Source: an uncultured Clostridia bacterium (GTDB lineage Bacteria > Bacillota > Clostridia > TANB77 > CAG-508). Taken from it: 64,000 nucleotides of DNA. The stretch's first letter is position 1. Each line of letters starts with the position of its first letter. Made by a program: the position numbers and the translations under genes. Shown piece by piece: positions 27,870 to 36,599 of the stretch. The stretch lies in assembly GCA_947632035.1 (NCBI GenBank), contig CANRNR010000009.1, positions 1 to 64,000 of the forward strand, in the 5' to 3' direction. A model generated the notes under the pieces. The model saw only the letters and a list, made by a program, of their open reading frames with translations. It was not told the origin of the DNA and did no database searches.

Positions 27870-28586
27870 TTAAGATAAAACACCGAATAAAATATATAAA
27901 ATTAGTAAATGAGCAGGGTAAAAGATATAAAGTAAATACTTTATTTTTCTACCTTGTTTTTTATTGTATAAATTTATAAAGATGATAGGAAGAATAGTAA
28001 ATAAGCAGAAAAGCAAATAATAAATGTGATATGAAAAAATAAGCTGTTTAGCATATTTTAAAATACAACAAATAATGTAAACAATAGTACACCATACTTT
28101 ATGGTTTTTAAGAGCATAAAATATGAAAATAATAGCTATGCCAAAAAAGCCATAGTCACAATGAGTAACTTCTGCTAAAATACCAATAAAAATAGCAATA
28201 ATAATGCCAAATGATTTTTTTATAATATTATCTAATTTATTATTTTTAAAAAGTGCAAAATTAGAACTGCAAACTAAGTTATAGCAATGAATAGAAAGTA
28301 ATCCTAAAAATAAAGTAAAAAATATATTAAGAGTGAATTCACTTGAAAACATTGAAAGAAATAGCATAAAAGGAGCTTGTGAAATAAGTGCAAATACAAA
28401 AAGTCTTAAAAAATATTTTTTAAGATTTTTCGTGTGTATATATCCTTCAGAAATTTGAAAAGCAAATATAGGAAATGAAATTCTTCCAATTACATTCATA
28501 AAATTAGCGTAATTAAATATAGAATCTCCTAAATGGTCAACTAGCATAGTTACCATAGCAATCATTTTTAATACAAAACTACTCAT
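27870..28586 (-). CDS. TraX family membrane protein
   Basis: A 238-residue hydrophobic protein with about seven membrane segments and the TraX start pattern (LKMIAMVTMLVDHLGDSIF, then GRISFPIFAFQISEGY). F-plasmid TraX acetylates pilin, but clostridial relatives are chromosomal and of unknown role, probably acyltransferases. It is transcribed opposite to gpr, from a promoter in the 28587-28788 interval that I cannot define. There is no sign of conjugation genes beside it. Confidence 0.85.
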   Translation of the reverse strand: MSSFVLKMIAMVTMLVDHLGDSIFNYANFMNVIGRISFPIFAFQISEGYIHTKNLKKYFLRLFVFALISQAPFMLFLSMFSSEFTLNIFFTLFLGLLSIHCYNLVCSSNFALFKNNKLDNIIKKSFGIIIAIFIGILAEVTHCDYGFFGIAIIFIFYALKNHKVWCTIVYIICCILKYAKQLIFSYHIYYLLFCLFTILPIIFINLYNKKQGRKIKYLLYIFYPAHLLILYILFGVLS

Positions 28587-28788
28587 ATTTTTATTTCCTT
28601 AATATTATTTATTTTTACAGTATAGCGTTTAATTATAATACGAGTACATTATAGCATATAGATTTTTAGTTCTCAAGTTTTAATTACTTTGATAATTTAA
28701 TTATTTGAAAAATATTTTATAAAAATGTAGAAATAAAAATTTTGTTATAGTATACTTTTAATGTAAAAAATATGAAGGAGCGAATTTT

Positions 28789-29205
28789 ATGAGTAAACAT
28801 GCAATTATAATAATAAAAAATAGTAAAAATGAATTACTACAATACTATGATACTAGATGGGAAAGCTTTTTGTTTTTGAATTGCAAGCTTATAAATGATT
28901 TCGAATCAGAAGTAGTAAAAGAAGTATCTAATAAATTACATATACAAGAAAACGAAATTAGTTGTAATTTAAAAATGGATGAAGTACATACTAAATATTC
29001 TGAAAGTGCAAAAATGGAAAAGGAATATCACCATTATTTTTATAATGTAAAGATAGAAAATATACCTAATATTATGAACAGCAAAGAATTTAGTATAGAT
29101 GGTATTGAATATAAATAGTACAGTATGGAAAACTTAGAAAGCAATGAAAGAATTAAAAAAGTAAATGGCGACATAGTAAGTTTTGTAAAGGATATAGATA
29201 ATTAA
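28789..29205 (+). pseudogene. Nudix-like protein interrupted by an in-frame amber codon
   Basis: The frame runs 109 codons to TAG (29116-29118), then continues in the same frame for 28 codons to TAA 29203-29205. The part after TAG (YSMENLESNERIKKVNGDIV) is the usual C-terminal end of clostridial Nudix-like proteins, where YKWYS or similar is common. A TGG-to-TAG change is therefore the simplest explanation. The Nudix box itself is degenerate (ESEVVKEVSNKLHI in place of the glutamate-rich helix). TAG is an ordinary stop elsewhere in this window (for example in tsaD). The ribosome binding site is AAGGAG. It is either a decaying gene or a readthrough case. Confidence 0.5.
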
Positions 29206-29238
29206 AAATAAAAGAAAAGATAGTAGTAACTATATCAA

Positions 29239-30225
29239 TTAATCAACAATTTCTAGTCCACAGTTTTTACTGGTATCTGAAAAGATAATGTGATTACCTT
29301 TTTGCAAAGTCACAGTAACCAAAGAAGATATACTTTCAAAAATATCTTTTGACATTTTACCTTTAACAGGGGCAAAAAGCCTAGATCTATTACTAAATTT
29401 TGAAGTAATAGTTAAGGAATAATATCCCTTTTGCAAAATTATATTTAAAAAATTATCATTTACATCATATTTTATCAATTTAGTATTATTATAAGTTGTA
29501 AATTTATATTCACTATCATCTACTAATAAATCACAAATGATACCTCTAAAATTAAAAAGTTTGAAAGGTATATCTGCAATGGAAAGCATAAAAGATGCAC
29601 TTGAATTTTCAAAATCATTTCCTTGGCACCAAATGTATGATTTCGGAAAAGAACAGCCCCAATCTTTTTCCATGTACCCAGTATCATTATCAAATATTAT
29701 TTTTTTATCATTGATTGTAATTAAACCATCAGTAGTTACATTCATATTAAGTATGGCATGATTACATTCCATAAAAGGAATGTATGAAAAAGGGCCCATT
29801 ATATTTGGATTTAAAAAATTTGTATTTATATTTTTGCCATTAGAATATTTTATATCACCATATACTGCAAGATTTTGATAATTATCATTAATGTTAATAT
29901 GAATATTATTTTTAGAGAAAAAATTATCACCAATTTTTATATAAAATGGATAAGTACAAAATTTAAAATCATCAATACTAAAATTTACAAAGTATGACGT
30001 AGTGTCTGTTATAATTTGTATAAATGCCTTTTTTTCATATTCATCTATGCTTATTCCGGGAATAAAAGAAATTGCATGGTTAGTATTGGTATTTTTAAAA
30101 TACCAACCTTCAAAATAATTTTTATTTGAATTAATATATTTTTCACCCTGAAATAGCTCTTGATTTTTTATTAAAGAGATTTTTTCCATACTTGTATTAT
30201 TGACAAATTTTGTATAAATATTCAT
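29239..30225 (-). CDS. Tocopherol cyclase-like protein
   Basis: The sequence matches the layout of the tocopherol cyclase-like family: NYFEGWYFKN near the start, then GPFSYIPFMECNHAIL, GYMEKDWGCSFP and the tryptophan-rich WCQGN. Bacterial members outside photosynthetic groups have unknown substrates. I start at ATG 30225; ATG 30189 is equally possible and neither has a good ribosome binding site. The longer frame up to 30372 is wrong, because it is antisense to the tRNA-Gly gene (it reads VTGIEPVLSG, a well-known artefact). Length 328 aa. Confidence 0.8.
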   Translation of the reverse strand: MNIYTKFVNNTSMEKISLIKNQELFQGEKYINSNKNYFEGWYFKNTNTNHAISFIPGISIDEYEKKAFIQIITDTTSYFVNFSIDDFKFCTYPFYIKIGDNFFSKNNIHININDNYQNLAVYGDIKYSNGKNINTNFLNPNIMGPFSYIPFMECNHAILNMNVTTDGLITINDKKIIFDNDTGYMEKDWGCSFPKSYIWCQGNDFENSSASFMLSIADIPFKLFNFRGIICDLLVDDSEYKFTTYNNTKLIKYDVNDNFLNIILQKGYYSLTITSKFSNRSRLFAPVKGKMSKDIFESISSLVTVTLQKGNHIIFSDTSKNCGLEIVD

Positions 30226-30229
30226 AAGG

Positions 30230-30258
30230 TTGATTTTATTTTTATTTTGTTTTATAAT
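30230..30258 (+). promoter_or_regulatory. Dedicated promoter of the unusual tRNA-Gly
   Basis: TTGATT (30230-30235), a 17-base spacer and TATAAT (30253-30258); the tRNA begins 13 bases later. Confidence 0.75.
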
Positions 30259-30270
30259 AATAAAAGATGT

Positions 30271-30344
30271 GCGGGTATAATTTAATGGTAGAATGTCATG
30301 CTTCCGACCTGATAGTACGGGTTCGATTCCCGTTACCCGCTCCA
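30271..30344 (+). tRNA. tRNA-Gly (TCC) with G37: candidate CGGN quadruplet decoder
   Basis: A 74-base tRNA with encoded CCA. The acceptor stem is GCGGGTA / TACCCGC, discriminator T73; G1-C72, C2-G71, C35, C36 and U73 are glycine-type identity bases. The anticodon loop (30301-30307) is CTTCCGA: T33, anticodon TCC (30303-30305), then G37 (30306) where A37 is normal. Bases 34-37, UCCG, are complementary to CGGA. The anticodon stem TCATG / CCTGA has a U30-C40 mismatch, which would loosen the stem. Because base 36 is C, TrmD (which needs G36-G37) should leave G37 unmethylated and free to pair. It has its own promoter and terminator. Confidence 0.95.
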
Positions 30345-30387
30345 ATTTAAGTAAAAACAATGCATAAACCAAACATTATAAAAAATA

Positions 30388-30413
30388 AAAACCTCTGGTA
30401 GACCAGAGGTTTT
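30388..30413. terminator. tRNA-Gly terminator, probably bidirectional
   Basis: AAAACCTCTGG / CCAGAGGTTTTT with a 4-base loop. It ends the tRNA transcript and, read on the other strand, the gene at 30430-30846. Confidence 0.9.
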
Positions 30414-30429
30414 TTGTAACTTTAATTTT

Positions 30430-30846
30430 TTATTCATCTTTTTTCTTAGTATTTCCAGCTATTTCAGTTGTGTTTCTGCAAATTACTAGTAAAATTAGTG
30501 AAAATTCATAAATAATTCTTACTACAAGATTTCCTACTAATAATGATACTAAGAAACCAACGAAGTTAGATCCTATCATTGCAAAAGAAGATAATGTAAT
30601 ATAGATAGCAAGTACTAAATATGTAATTTTTAGTAATGTCTCTAAAAACATTTTCTTGAATGATAGAACATCATATAGCCAAGCAACAAATCCTGTGAAT
30701 TTTCCGTCATTTTTTCTGCTTAGGAATAGGAAATATATTAAAATTCCTCCTACAACTGCTATAATTAAAGAAACGATTAGCCAAACAGCGTTTCCAACTG
30801 CTGCTGAAGCTGTTGAAGAATAAAGACTACTTGAACTGCCGTACAT
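30430..30846 (-). CDS. Small membrane protein of unknown function
   Basis: A 138-residue protein with three or four membrane segments (AVWLIVSLIIAVVGGILIYFL near 20-40, TLLKITYLVLAIYITLSSF, then NFVGFLVSLLVGNLVVRIIY and a last short one) and a charged C-terminus GNTKKKDE. The N-terminus is serine-rich. I do not recognise the family; DUF4282-like proteins have a similar plan, but I cannot confirm this. GGAGGT precedes ATG 30846. It is monocistronic between terminators. Confidence 0.75.
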   Translation of the reverse strand: MYGSSSSLYSSTASAAVGNAVWLIVSLIIAVVGGILIYFLFLSRKNDGKFTGFVAWLYDVLSFKKMFLETLLKITYLVLAIYITLSSFAMIGSNFVGFLVSLLVGNLVVRIIYEFSLILLVICRNTTEIAGNTKKKDE

Positions 30847-31068
30847 ATAAATTTACCTCCTTTTTATTTTTTTACATAATATCACAATCTACAAAATTCG
30901 TCAATTTTTTTATTAAATTTTGTAATATAATTTTGCAATTTATACATTAATATTTACATCACGAATTTCTATAGTTTTATTATATTTCTTGAATTTAAAA
31001 GTATTCCATGTCATAAAAATATTTTTAAATTTATTTAAAAAAGATGAAAAATATTTTTAATATTTTTG

Positions 31069-31097
31069 TTGATAGAATTGTAAAGTTATATTAGAAT
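31069..31097 (+). promoter_or_regulatory. Promoter of the MBL-fold hydrolase
   Basis: TTGATA (31069-31074), a 17-base spacer and TAGAAT (31092-31097). The remainder of the 30847-31117 gap is AT-rich without other clear signals. Confidence 0.6.
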
Positions 31098-31117
31098 ATA
31101 TTCAGGAGGAAAAAAGA

Positions 31118-31747
31118 ATGTTAGATAATATACAAGTTTTGTGTCATAGTAGTATTTTAATAAAGTCACCAAAAATAATTTATATAGATCCTTTTAGAAT
31201 TAAAGAAAATTATAATGATGCGGATATAATTATGATAACGCACTCACATTATGATCACTACTCAGAAGAAGATATAAAAAAAGTAAAAAAGCAAGATACT
31301 ATAATTTTTATTCCGAAGGAAATAAAAAGAGAAACTTTAGAATTGGGATTTGATTTAAATAATATTATAGAAGTAGCACCTTTAAAAAATTATAAGATTG
31401 ATGAAATAGAAATATCAACAATTCCAGCTTATAATACAAATAAAAAATTTCATCCAAAAGAAAATGGTTGGGTAGGATATTTAATAAATATAAATGGGGT
31501 ATGCTATTACATTGCAGGAGATACAGACATAACAGAAGAAAATAAAAATATAAAATGTGATGTAGCATTAGTACCAGTAGGTGGGACTTATACTATGGAT
31601 TTTGAAGAAGCAGCACAGCTTATAAATTATATAAAACCTAAAGTAGCAATTCCAACTCATTATGGAAGCATTGTTGGAACCAAAAAAGATGGAATTAAAT
31701 TTTCAAAATTACTTCTTCCAGAGATAGAATGTAAAATTATGATATAA
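31118..31747 (+). CDS. MBL-fold metal-dependent hydrolase (UPF0173/UlaG-like)
   Basis: A 209-residue beta-lactamase-fold protein. The first metal motif is THSHYDHYS (near 42-50), with later ligands in YIAGDTDI (the aspartate near 138) and IPTHYG near 186. The N-terminal pattern LCHSSILIKSPKIIYIDPF is typical of the UPF0173 group. Substrate unknown. AGGAGG precedes ATG 31118. It has its own promoter. Confidence 0.85.
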   Translation: MLDNIQVLCHSSILIKSPKIIYIDPFRIKENYNDADIIMITHSHYDHYSEEDIKKVKKQDTIIFIPKEIKRETLELGFDLNNIIEVAPLKNYKIDEIEISTIPAYNTNKKFHPKENGWVGYLININGVCYYIAGDTDITEENKNIKCDVALVPVGGTYTMDFEEAAQLINYIKPKVAIPTHYGSIVGTKKDGIKFSKLLLPEIECKIMI

Positions 31748-31784
31748 ATGTATATCAATAAAATTACAAAAGGAGATTAATATT

Positions 31785-31829
31785 TTGTTTAAATCTATAT
31801 TTGCAATTAGTTACTTAAAAAATCTTTAA
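31785..31829 (+). CDS. Possible 14-codon leader peptide overlapping a terminator
   Basis: TTG 31785 follows AAAGGAGAT and encodes MFKSIFAISYLKNL, stopping inside the left arm of the next terminator hairpin. Such overlap is the layout of attenuation leaders, but the downstream gene has its own promoter, so this may be a relic. Confidence 0.25.
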   Translation: MFKSIFAISYLKNL

Positions 31830-31856
31830 ACTAATAAGTCAGTTTAAAGACTTTTT
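31819..31856 (+). terminator. Rho-independent terminator
   Basis: AAAATCTTTAAACT against AGTTTAAAGACTTTTT, followed by ATATTTTTT. An extended -10 promoter (TGATATAAT, 31872-31880) for the next gene lies just after it. Confidence 0.75.
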
Positions 31857-31936
31857 ATATTTTTTGTGATATGATATAATAAACTTGCTAAAAGGGAAGT
31901 ACAAAACAATTAAATTTAAAGGAGAATACCTTACTT

Positions 31937-33664
31937 ATGGAAAGAATAAAAATTTTTGAAGCCACAGAATTTAATAACATAAAGGAATTAGTTTACCACA
32001 TTTCAGAAAAATATAACGAAAAAATTGCCTTTGTTATAAAACATAAAAACGGAAATGAAGTATCATATGAAAATATAACATATAAAGGATTACTAGAAGA
32101 CATTAACAAGCTAGGAACTGCTTTATATAACTTAGGCTTAAAAGGCAAAAGAGTTGCTATAATAGGAAAAAATCGCTATGAATGGGTACTTACACACTTG
32201 GCAAATCTATTAGGTGGTAGTGTTTCAGTACCACTTGATAAAGATTTACAATATGATGAACTAGAAAATTCTATAATTAGAAGCAAAGCAGATTGCATTG
32301 TATTCGATGAAAAATTAACAGACCAAATAAATGAAATTAAACAAAAAGGAAATACATCAATAAAAGAATATATATGCATGAGTGAAAACAACTTTGGTTA
32401 TAAATCAGTAAAAGAGCTTATACAAGAAGGAGAAAAATTATTAGCAAAAGGACAAAAAGATTTCTTAAATGCTAAAATAGATGATAATGCAATGAGCATT
32501 TTATTATTTACATCAGGAACAACATCAAAGTCAAAAGCAGTAATGTTATCACAAAAAAATGTGGCATCAAATATTTATGCTATGCAATGTGTAGAAGATA
32601 TTAGAGAAACAGATACAAATATAGCATTTTTACCATTCCATCACATATTTGGTTCTACATGTATTGTTATGATGCTTGCAAGCGGTGTAAAAAATGCATT
32701 CCCAGATGGTTTAAGATATATTAAACAAAACTTAAATGAGTACAAAGTAAGCTTATTCGTAGGAGTTCCAGTTTTAATAGAAGCTATATATAAAACAATA
32801 ATGAAGGAAATTGATAAACAAGGTAAAACTAAACTTATCAAAGTAGCTACAGTAATAAGCAACTTTTTACTAAAATTACATATTGATATAAGAAGAAAGA
32901 TATTTAAGCAAGTAATAGATGCATTAGGCGGAGAATTAAGATTTGTCATTTCTGGTGGTGCACCAGCAGATGCAAAAATTGCAAAAGGCTTTAATGATTT
33001 GGGAATAAAAACAGTACAAGGCTATGGATTAAGTGAAACAGCACCAGTTATTGCAGCAGAAAATGATAAAGCAATGGCATCTGGCTCAGTTGGTGTTCCT
33101 ATGATAAATGACAAAATTGAAATTGATAATCCAGATGAAAATGGAATTGGAGAAATAAAAGTTAAAGGACCTAATGTAATGCTTGGATATTATGAAATGC
33201 CAGAATTAACTGCCGAAGTGCTAAAAGACGGATGGTTTTACACAGGTGACTTAGGATATTTTGACAAAAAAGGAATTCTACATATTACAGGTAGAAATAA
33301 AAACATGATAGTTCTTAAAAATGGTAAAAAAGTATTCCCTGAAGAACTTGAAACTTTAGTAAATAGAATAGAATTAGTAGAAGAATGTATGGTATTCGGT
33401 GTGCCAGATAAAAGAGATGAATCAGATATTAGAATTGCTGTAAAAATTGTATACAATGTAGAAGAAGCAAAAGAAAAATATCCAGATAGTAATGAAGATG
33501 ATTTATATAAAATAATTTGGGATAAAATAAAAGAGTTAAATACAACATTTCCAAAATACAAACATATACAAAAAATGCTTTTAACTTCTGAAGAGCTAAT
33601 AAAAACTACTACTAAAAAAGTTAAAAGACAAGAGGAAATGAAGAAGATATTAGAGACATTATAG
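31937..33664 (+). CDS. AMP-binding acyl-CoA synthetase, second paralogue
   Basis: A 575-residue ANL-superfamily enzyme related to the one at 15744-17615 but without its N-terminal basic segment. Motifs are LLFTSGTTSKSKAVMLS near 192-208, PFHHIFGS, GYGLSETAPVIA near 360-371, DGWFYTGDLGYFDKKG near 435-450 and the C-terminal KTTTKKVKR. It activates a carboxylic acid, probably fatty, by way of an acyl-adenylate. No TetR regulator is adjacent, so the two copies probably have different control. GGAGAA precedes ATG 31937. Confidence 0.88.
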   Translation: MERIKIFEATEFNNIKELVYHISEKYNEKIAFVIKHKNGNEVSYENITYKGLLEDINKLGTALYNLGLKGKRVAIIGKNRYEWVLTHLANLLGGSVSVPLDKDLQYDELENSIIRSKADCIVFDEKLTDQINEIKQKGNTSIKEYICMSENNFGYKSVKELIQEGEKLLAKGQKDFLNAKIDDNAMSILLFTSGTTSKSKAVMLSQKNVASNIYAMQCVEDIRETDTNIAFLPFHHIFGSTCIVMMLASGVKNAFPDGLRYIKQNLNEYKVSLFVGVPVLIEAIYKTIMKEIDKQGKTKLIKVATVISNFLLKLHIDIRRKIFKQVIDALGGELRFVISGGAPADAKIAKGFNDLGIKTVQGYGLSETAPVIAAENDKAMASGSVGVPMINDKIEIDNPDENGIGEIKVKGPNVMLGYYEMPELTAEVLKDGWFYTGDLGYFDKKGILHITGRNKNMIVLKNGKKVFPEELETLVNRIELVEECMVFGVPDKRDESDIRIAVKIVYNVEEAKEKYPDSNEDDLYKIIWDKIKELNTTFPKYKHIQKMLLTSEELIKTTTKKVKRQEEMKKILETL

Positions 33665-33703
33665 TTTCATAAATTTACTAATATAAAAGAAAATTTAAAA
33701 TAT

Positions 33704-33852
33704 AAAATAAGAATATAAATTTTGTGTAGTTCCGCGTAGCGTTCAAACGTAGCTACTTTAGTAGCGAAGTGCGCTTGGAGCAGCCGACATATAATTTCTT
33801 TAAAAGGAAGGCTGCGACAACAAGGAACAAACAAAATATATATTCTTATTTT
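33704..33852. repeat. 149-bp fold-back element with near-perfect terminal inverted repeats
   Basis: The ends (33704-33733 and 33824-33852) are about 29-bp imperfect complements (AAAATAAGAATATA... and its mirror). The core is much richer in G and C than the surroundings and holds two further hairpins: GCTAC-TTTA-GTAGC and GCAGCC / GGCTGC. It sits between convergent stop codons, so it could act as a two-way terminator. The TIR-plus-core plan also fits a miniature transposable element. Confidence 0.6.
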
Positions 33853-33857
33853 TAATA

Positions 33858-34559
33858 TTATTCATTTCTCATTTCTTTTGCCAGTTTATTAATTGCCTTT
33901 GTTTCAATTCTTGAAACATATGAACGAGAAATTCCCATACTGCTTGCAATTTCATTTTGGGTCAAAGGCTTTTTGCCACCAAGCCCAAACCTTAATTCCA
34001 AAATAGTTTTTTCTCTTGCCTTTAAAACTTCTTTCATTTTCTCATAAAGCTGTTTTACTTTTAGTTTTAAATCAACAGCATCATCTATATTTTTATCATT
34101 ATTTTCTAAAACTTCTTGCAAAGTAACAGTATTATCATCTTTATCCTTACCGATAGGGTCTTCTAAATACACTTCAGCACCAAGTTTTTTAGTACTTCTC
34201 AAAAACATTAAAATTTCATTATCAATACAACGAGAAATATATGTAGAAAGTCTAACACCTTTTTTATTATCAAAACTATTTATTCCCTTAATTAAGCCAA
34301 TCGTTCCAATAGAAATAAGATCATCTTGTTCGACTTTTGTAGTAGAATACTTTTTACAAACATGGGCAACTAATCTTAAATTTCGTTCTATTAAAATATT
34401 TCTAGCTTCTTCATCTCCATTTTTTAAAAGCTCTAAATATTTAGTTTCTTCTTCACTACTTAAAGGCTCAGGAAATAATGAATTATTAGAAATATAACCA
34501 ACTAAAAATACAGCTGAATTTAAAAAGGCTAAAATACCGGAGAAAGAAAGTGCAAACAT
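33858..34559 (-). CDS. sigK: Sporulation sigma factor SigK
   Basis: A 233-residue sigma-70 family protein. It begins with a hydrophobic pro-sequence (MFALSFSGILAFLNSAVFLVGYI) like pro-sigma-K, which is removed during sporulation. Region 2 is visible (RNLRLVAHVCKKY, DLISIGTIGLIKGINSFD, RLSTYISRCIDNEILMFLR). Region 4 has the helix-turn-helix LTQNEIASSMGISRSYVSRIE. The mother-cell regulon, including coat genes such as those at 49.5-50.0 kb, is the expected target. The gene is intact, without a skin-type insertion. AGGTATATAT precedes the ATG. Confidence 0.9.
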   Translation of the reverse strand: MFALSFSGILAFLNSAVFLVGYISNNSLFPEPLSSEEETKYLELLKNGDEEARNILIERNLRLVAHVCKKYSTTKVEQDDLISIGTIGLIKGINSFDNKKGVRLSTYISRCIDNEILMFLRSTKKLGAEVYLEDPIGKDKDDNTVTLQEVLENNDKNIDDAVDLKLKVKQLYEKMKEVLKAREKTILELRFGLGGKKPLTQNEIASSMGISRSYVSRIETKAINKLAKEMRNE

Positions 34560-34696
34560 ATATATACCTCCAAACTTGATATATAAAAATTATATGCTAT
34601 CTAAAAAATAAAGTGCATGACCTTAAAAATAACTTCAAAAAGTCTTGAATATTAACTATACAACTGATAAGATAAACAAAAAACGAGGAATAAAAA

Positions 34697-35600
34697 ATGA
34701 ATTTAGAAAAATGTGATATATGTCCTAGAAATTGTGGCGTAAATAGAATATTAGGTGAAAAACGGTTGGTGCAGATGTGATGATAAAATAAAAATAGCAT
34801 TAGCTTCAACCCATTATTATGAAGAACCTTGTATAAGTGGAAAAAATGGCTCAGGTACTATATTTTTTAGTAACTGTAATTTAGGCTGTATATATTGCCA
34901 AAATTATGAAATAAGTCAAGGAAATAAAGGAAAAGAAATAACTGTAGAGGAATTGGCACAAATATTTTTAAGACAGCAAGAAAAGAGAGTTAATAATATA
35001 AATCTAGTAACACCTACAATGTATGCAAAACAAATATTAGAAGCATTAAAAATAGCAAAAAAGAATGGATTAAATATTCCAGTTATTTATAATACAAATG
35101 GATACGAAAGCATACAAACTTTGAAAGAATTAGAAGGGTATATTGATATATATTTACCAGATTTAAAATATTATTCAAATGAACTTTCACAAAAATATTC
35201 TAAAGTAAATAATTATTTTGAGGTAGCAACAAAAGCCATAAAAGAAATGATAAGACAAGTAGGAAAACCTGTATTTAATGATGATGGTATAATACAAAAA
35301 GGTGTTATAATAAGACATTTAGTTTTACCAAATCATATTCAAAACAGCAAGAACATTTTAAAATGGATTAAGGAAAATATAAATGAAGAAATATATGTTA
35401 GTGTTATGGCACAATATTTTCCTACTAATAAGGCAAAAGAAGATATGTTTTTAAATAGAAAATTAAATAAGAAAGAATATAAAGAAATTGAAAATTTTTT
35501 ATATACACTAGACCTTAAAAATGGGTACATACAAGAACTTGGAGATCATGAAGAAGAATATGTTCCAGATTGGGACTTGTCCCAAATACCTCAAAAATAG
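34697..35600 (+). CDS. Radical SAM protein, PflA-like, needs +1 recoding at CGGT
   Basis: A 300-residue radical SAM enzyme resembling the PflX/AMMECR1-associated family. The N-terminus MNLEKCDICPRNCGVNR has extra cysteines. Codon 23 is CGG (34763-34765), and the zero frame stops at TGA five codons later. Reading CGGT as glycine gives LGEKG-WCRCDDKIKIA, the conserved GxxGxC region. The SAM-binding cluster CNLGCIYCQN (near 66-75) follows. ATG 34755 would produce a protein lacking the first cysteines. Substrate unknown. GAGG precedes the start. thyA follows 126 bases later. Confidence 0.9.
34763..34766 (+). other. Quadruplet CGGT recoding site in the radical SAM gene
   Basis: Preceding codon AAA (Lys), then CGGT read as Gly, then TGG. 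Zero-frame reading ends CGG TTG GTG CAG ATG TGA. Confidence 0.87.
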
Positions 35601-35726
35601 GAAGATGGACCAGGTCCCAATAACCCCCTTGCATTTTTTGTCAGCTTTTGATATATTATGAAAAGAAAAAAGAGAAAGAGAAAGTAAAAAATAATAGTAA
35701 GAAAAGAAGAGAAGGAGAAAAATATT

Positions 35727-36518
35727 ATGAGTAAGTTTGATGATATTTATTTGGACATGGTTGATAAAATACTAAAAGAAGGTTATTACGACCAAAATAG
35801 AACAGGAATTGCTACATATAAATTACCACACCAAATTATGCAATTTAATTTGGAAGAAGAATTTCCAATATTGACTACAAAATTCGTAGCATTCAAAACA
35901 GCAGTAAAAGAATTATTATGGATATTTCAAAAGCAATCTAATAGTGTTGAAGAATTAAAAGCACAAAATGTTCACATTTGGGATGAATGGGAGATGGAAG
36001 ATGGAACCATTGGTACTGCTTATGGTTGGGTAGTAAAGGAATTTCATCAAATAGATACTTTAATAGAGCAACTAAAAACAAATCCTCAAAATAGAAGAAT
36101 GATAATCAACTTATGGCAAATTCCTTATCTTAATACAGGAGCACTTTATCCATGTGTATTTAATAGTTGCTGGGATGTAACAGCAGGAAAACTAAATTGT
36201 ATGCTTACAATTCGTTCAAACGATTTACCTCTTGGAAACCCATTTAATGTTGTACAATATGCAGTATTAGTACATTTACTTGCACAGGTAACAGGCTATA
36301 AACCAGGGCTTTTAACAGTATGCATTAGCAATGCACATATATATGAAAATCAAATAGAAGGTATGAAGGAGCAATTATCAAGAAGAGATAAAGCACTTCC
36401 ATCACCAAAACTTTGGATAAATCCAGAAATAAAAGACTTTTATGCTTTTACACCAGATGATATAAAACTAGAAAATTATGAGCATCTAGGAAAAATAGAT
36501 ATGCCAGTTGCTGTATAG
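35727..36518 (+). CDS. thyA: Thymidylate synthase
   Basis: Methylates dUMP to dTMP with methylene-tetrahydrofolate. The 263 residues show [16 protein letters not shown] (residues 22-37), the catalytic region [13 protein letters not shown] with the active-site cysteine near 145, and [17 protein letters not shown] near 170-186, which binds dUMP. AGGAGA precedes ATG 35727. folA follows 81 bases later; the pair regenerates folate after each round, and this order is common. Confidence 0.97.
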   Translation: MSKFDDIYLDMVDKILKEGYYDQNRTGIATYKLPHQIMQFNLEEEFPILTTKFVAFKTAVKELLWIFQKQSNSVEELKAQNVHIWDEWEMEDGTIGTAYGWVVKEFHQIDTLIEQLKTNPQNRRMIINLWQIPYLNTGALYPCVFNSCWDVTAGKLNCMLTIRSNDLPLGNPFNVVQYAVLVHLLAQVTGYKPGLLTVCISNAHIYENQIEGMKEQLSRRDKALPSPKLWINPEIKDFYAFTPDDIKLENYEHLGKIDMPVAV

Positions 36519-36599
36519 AATATAAAAAATGAAATATAAAATATATACAAAAAATGAAGGCATATACATTAGAAAGTATATTTATAAGGAGAATTATGT

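Noticed and set aside
30226..30372. N-terminal extension of the tocopherol-cyclase-like frame (VTGIEPVLSG...)
   Set aside because: It is the antisense translation of the tRNA-Gly gene, a common false ORF.
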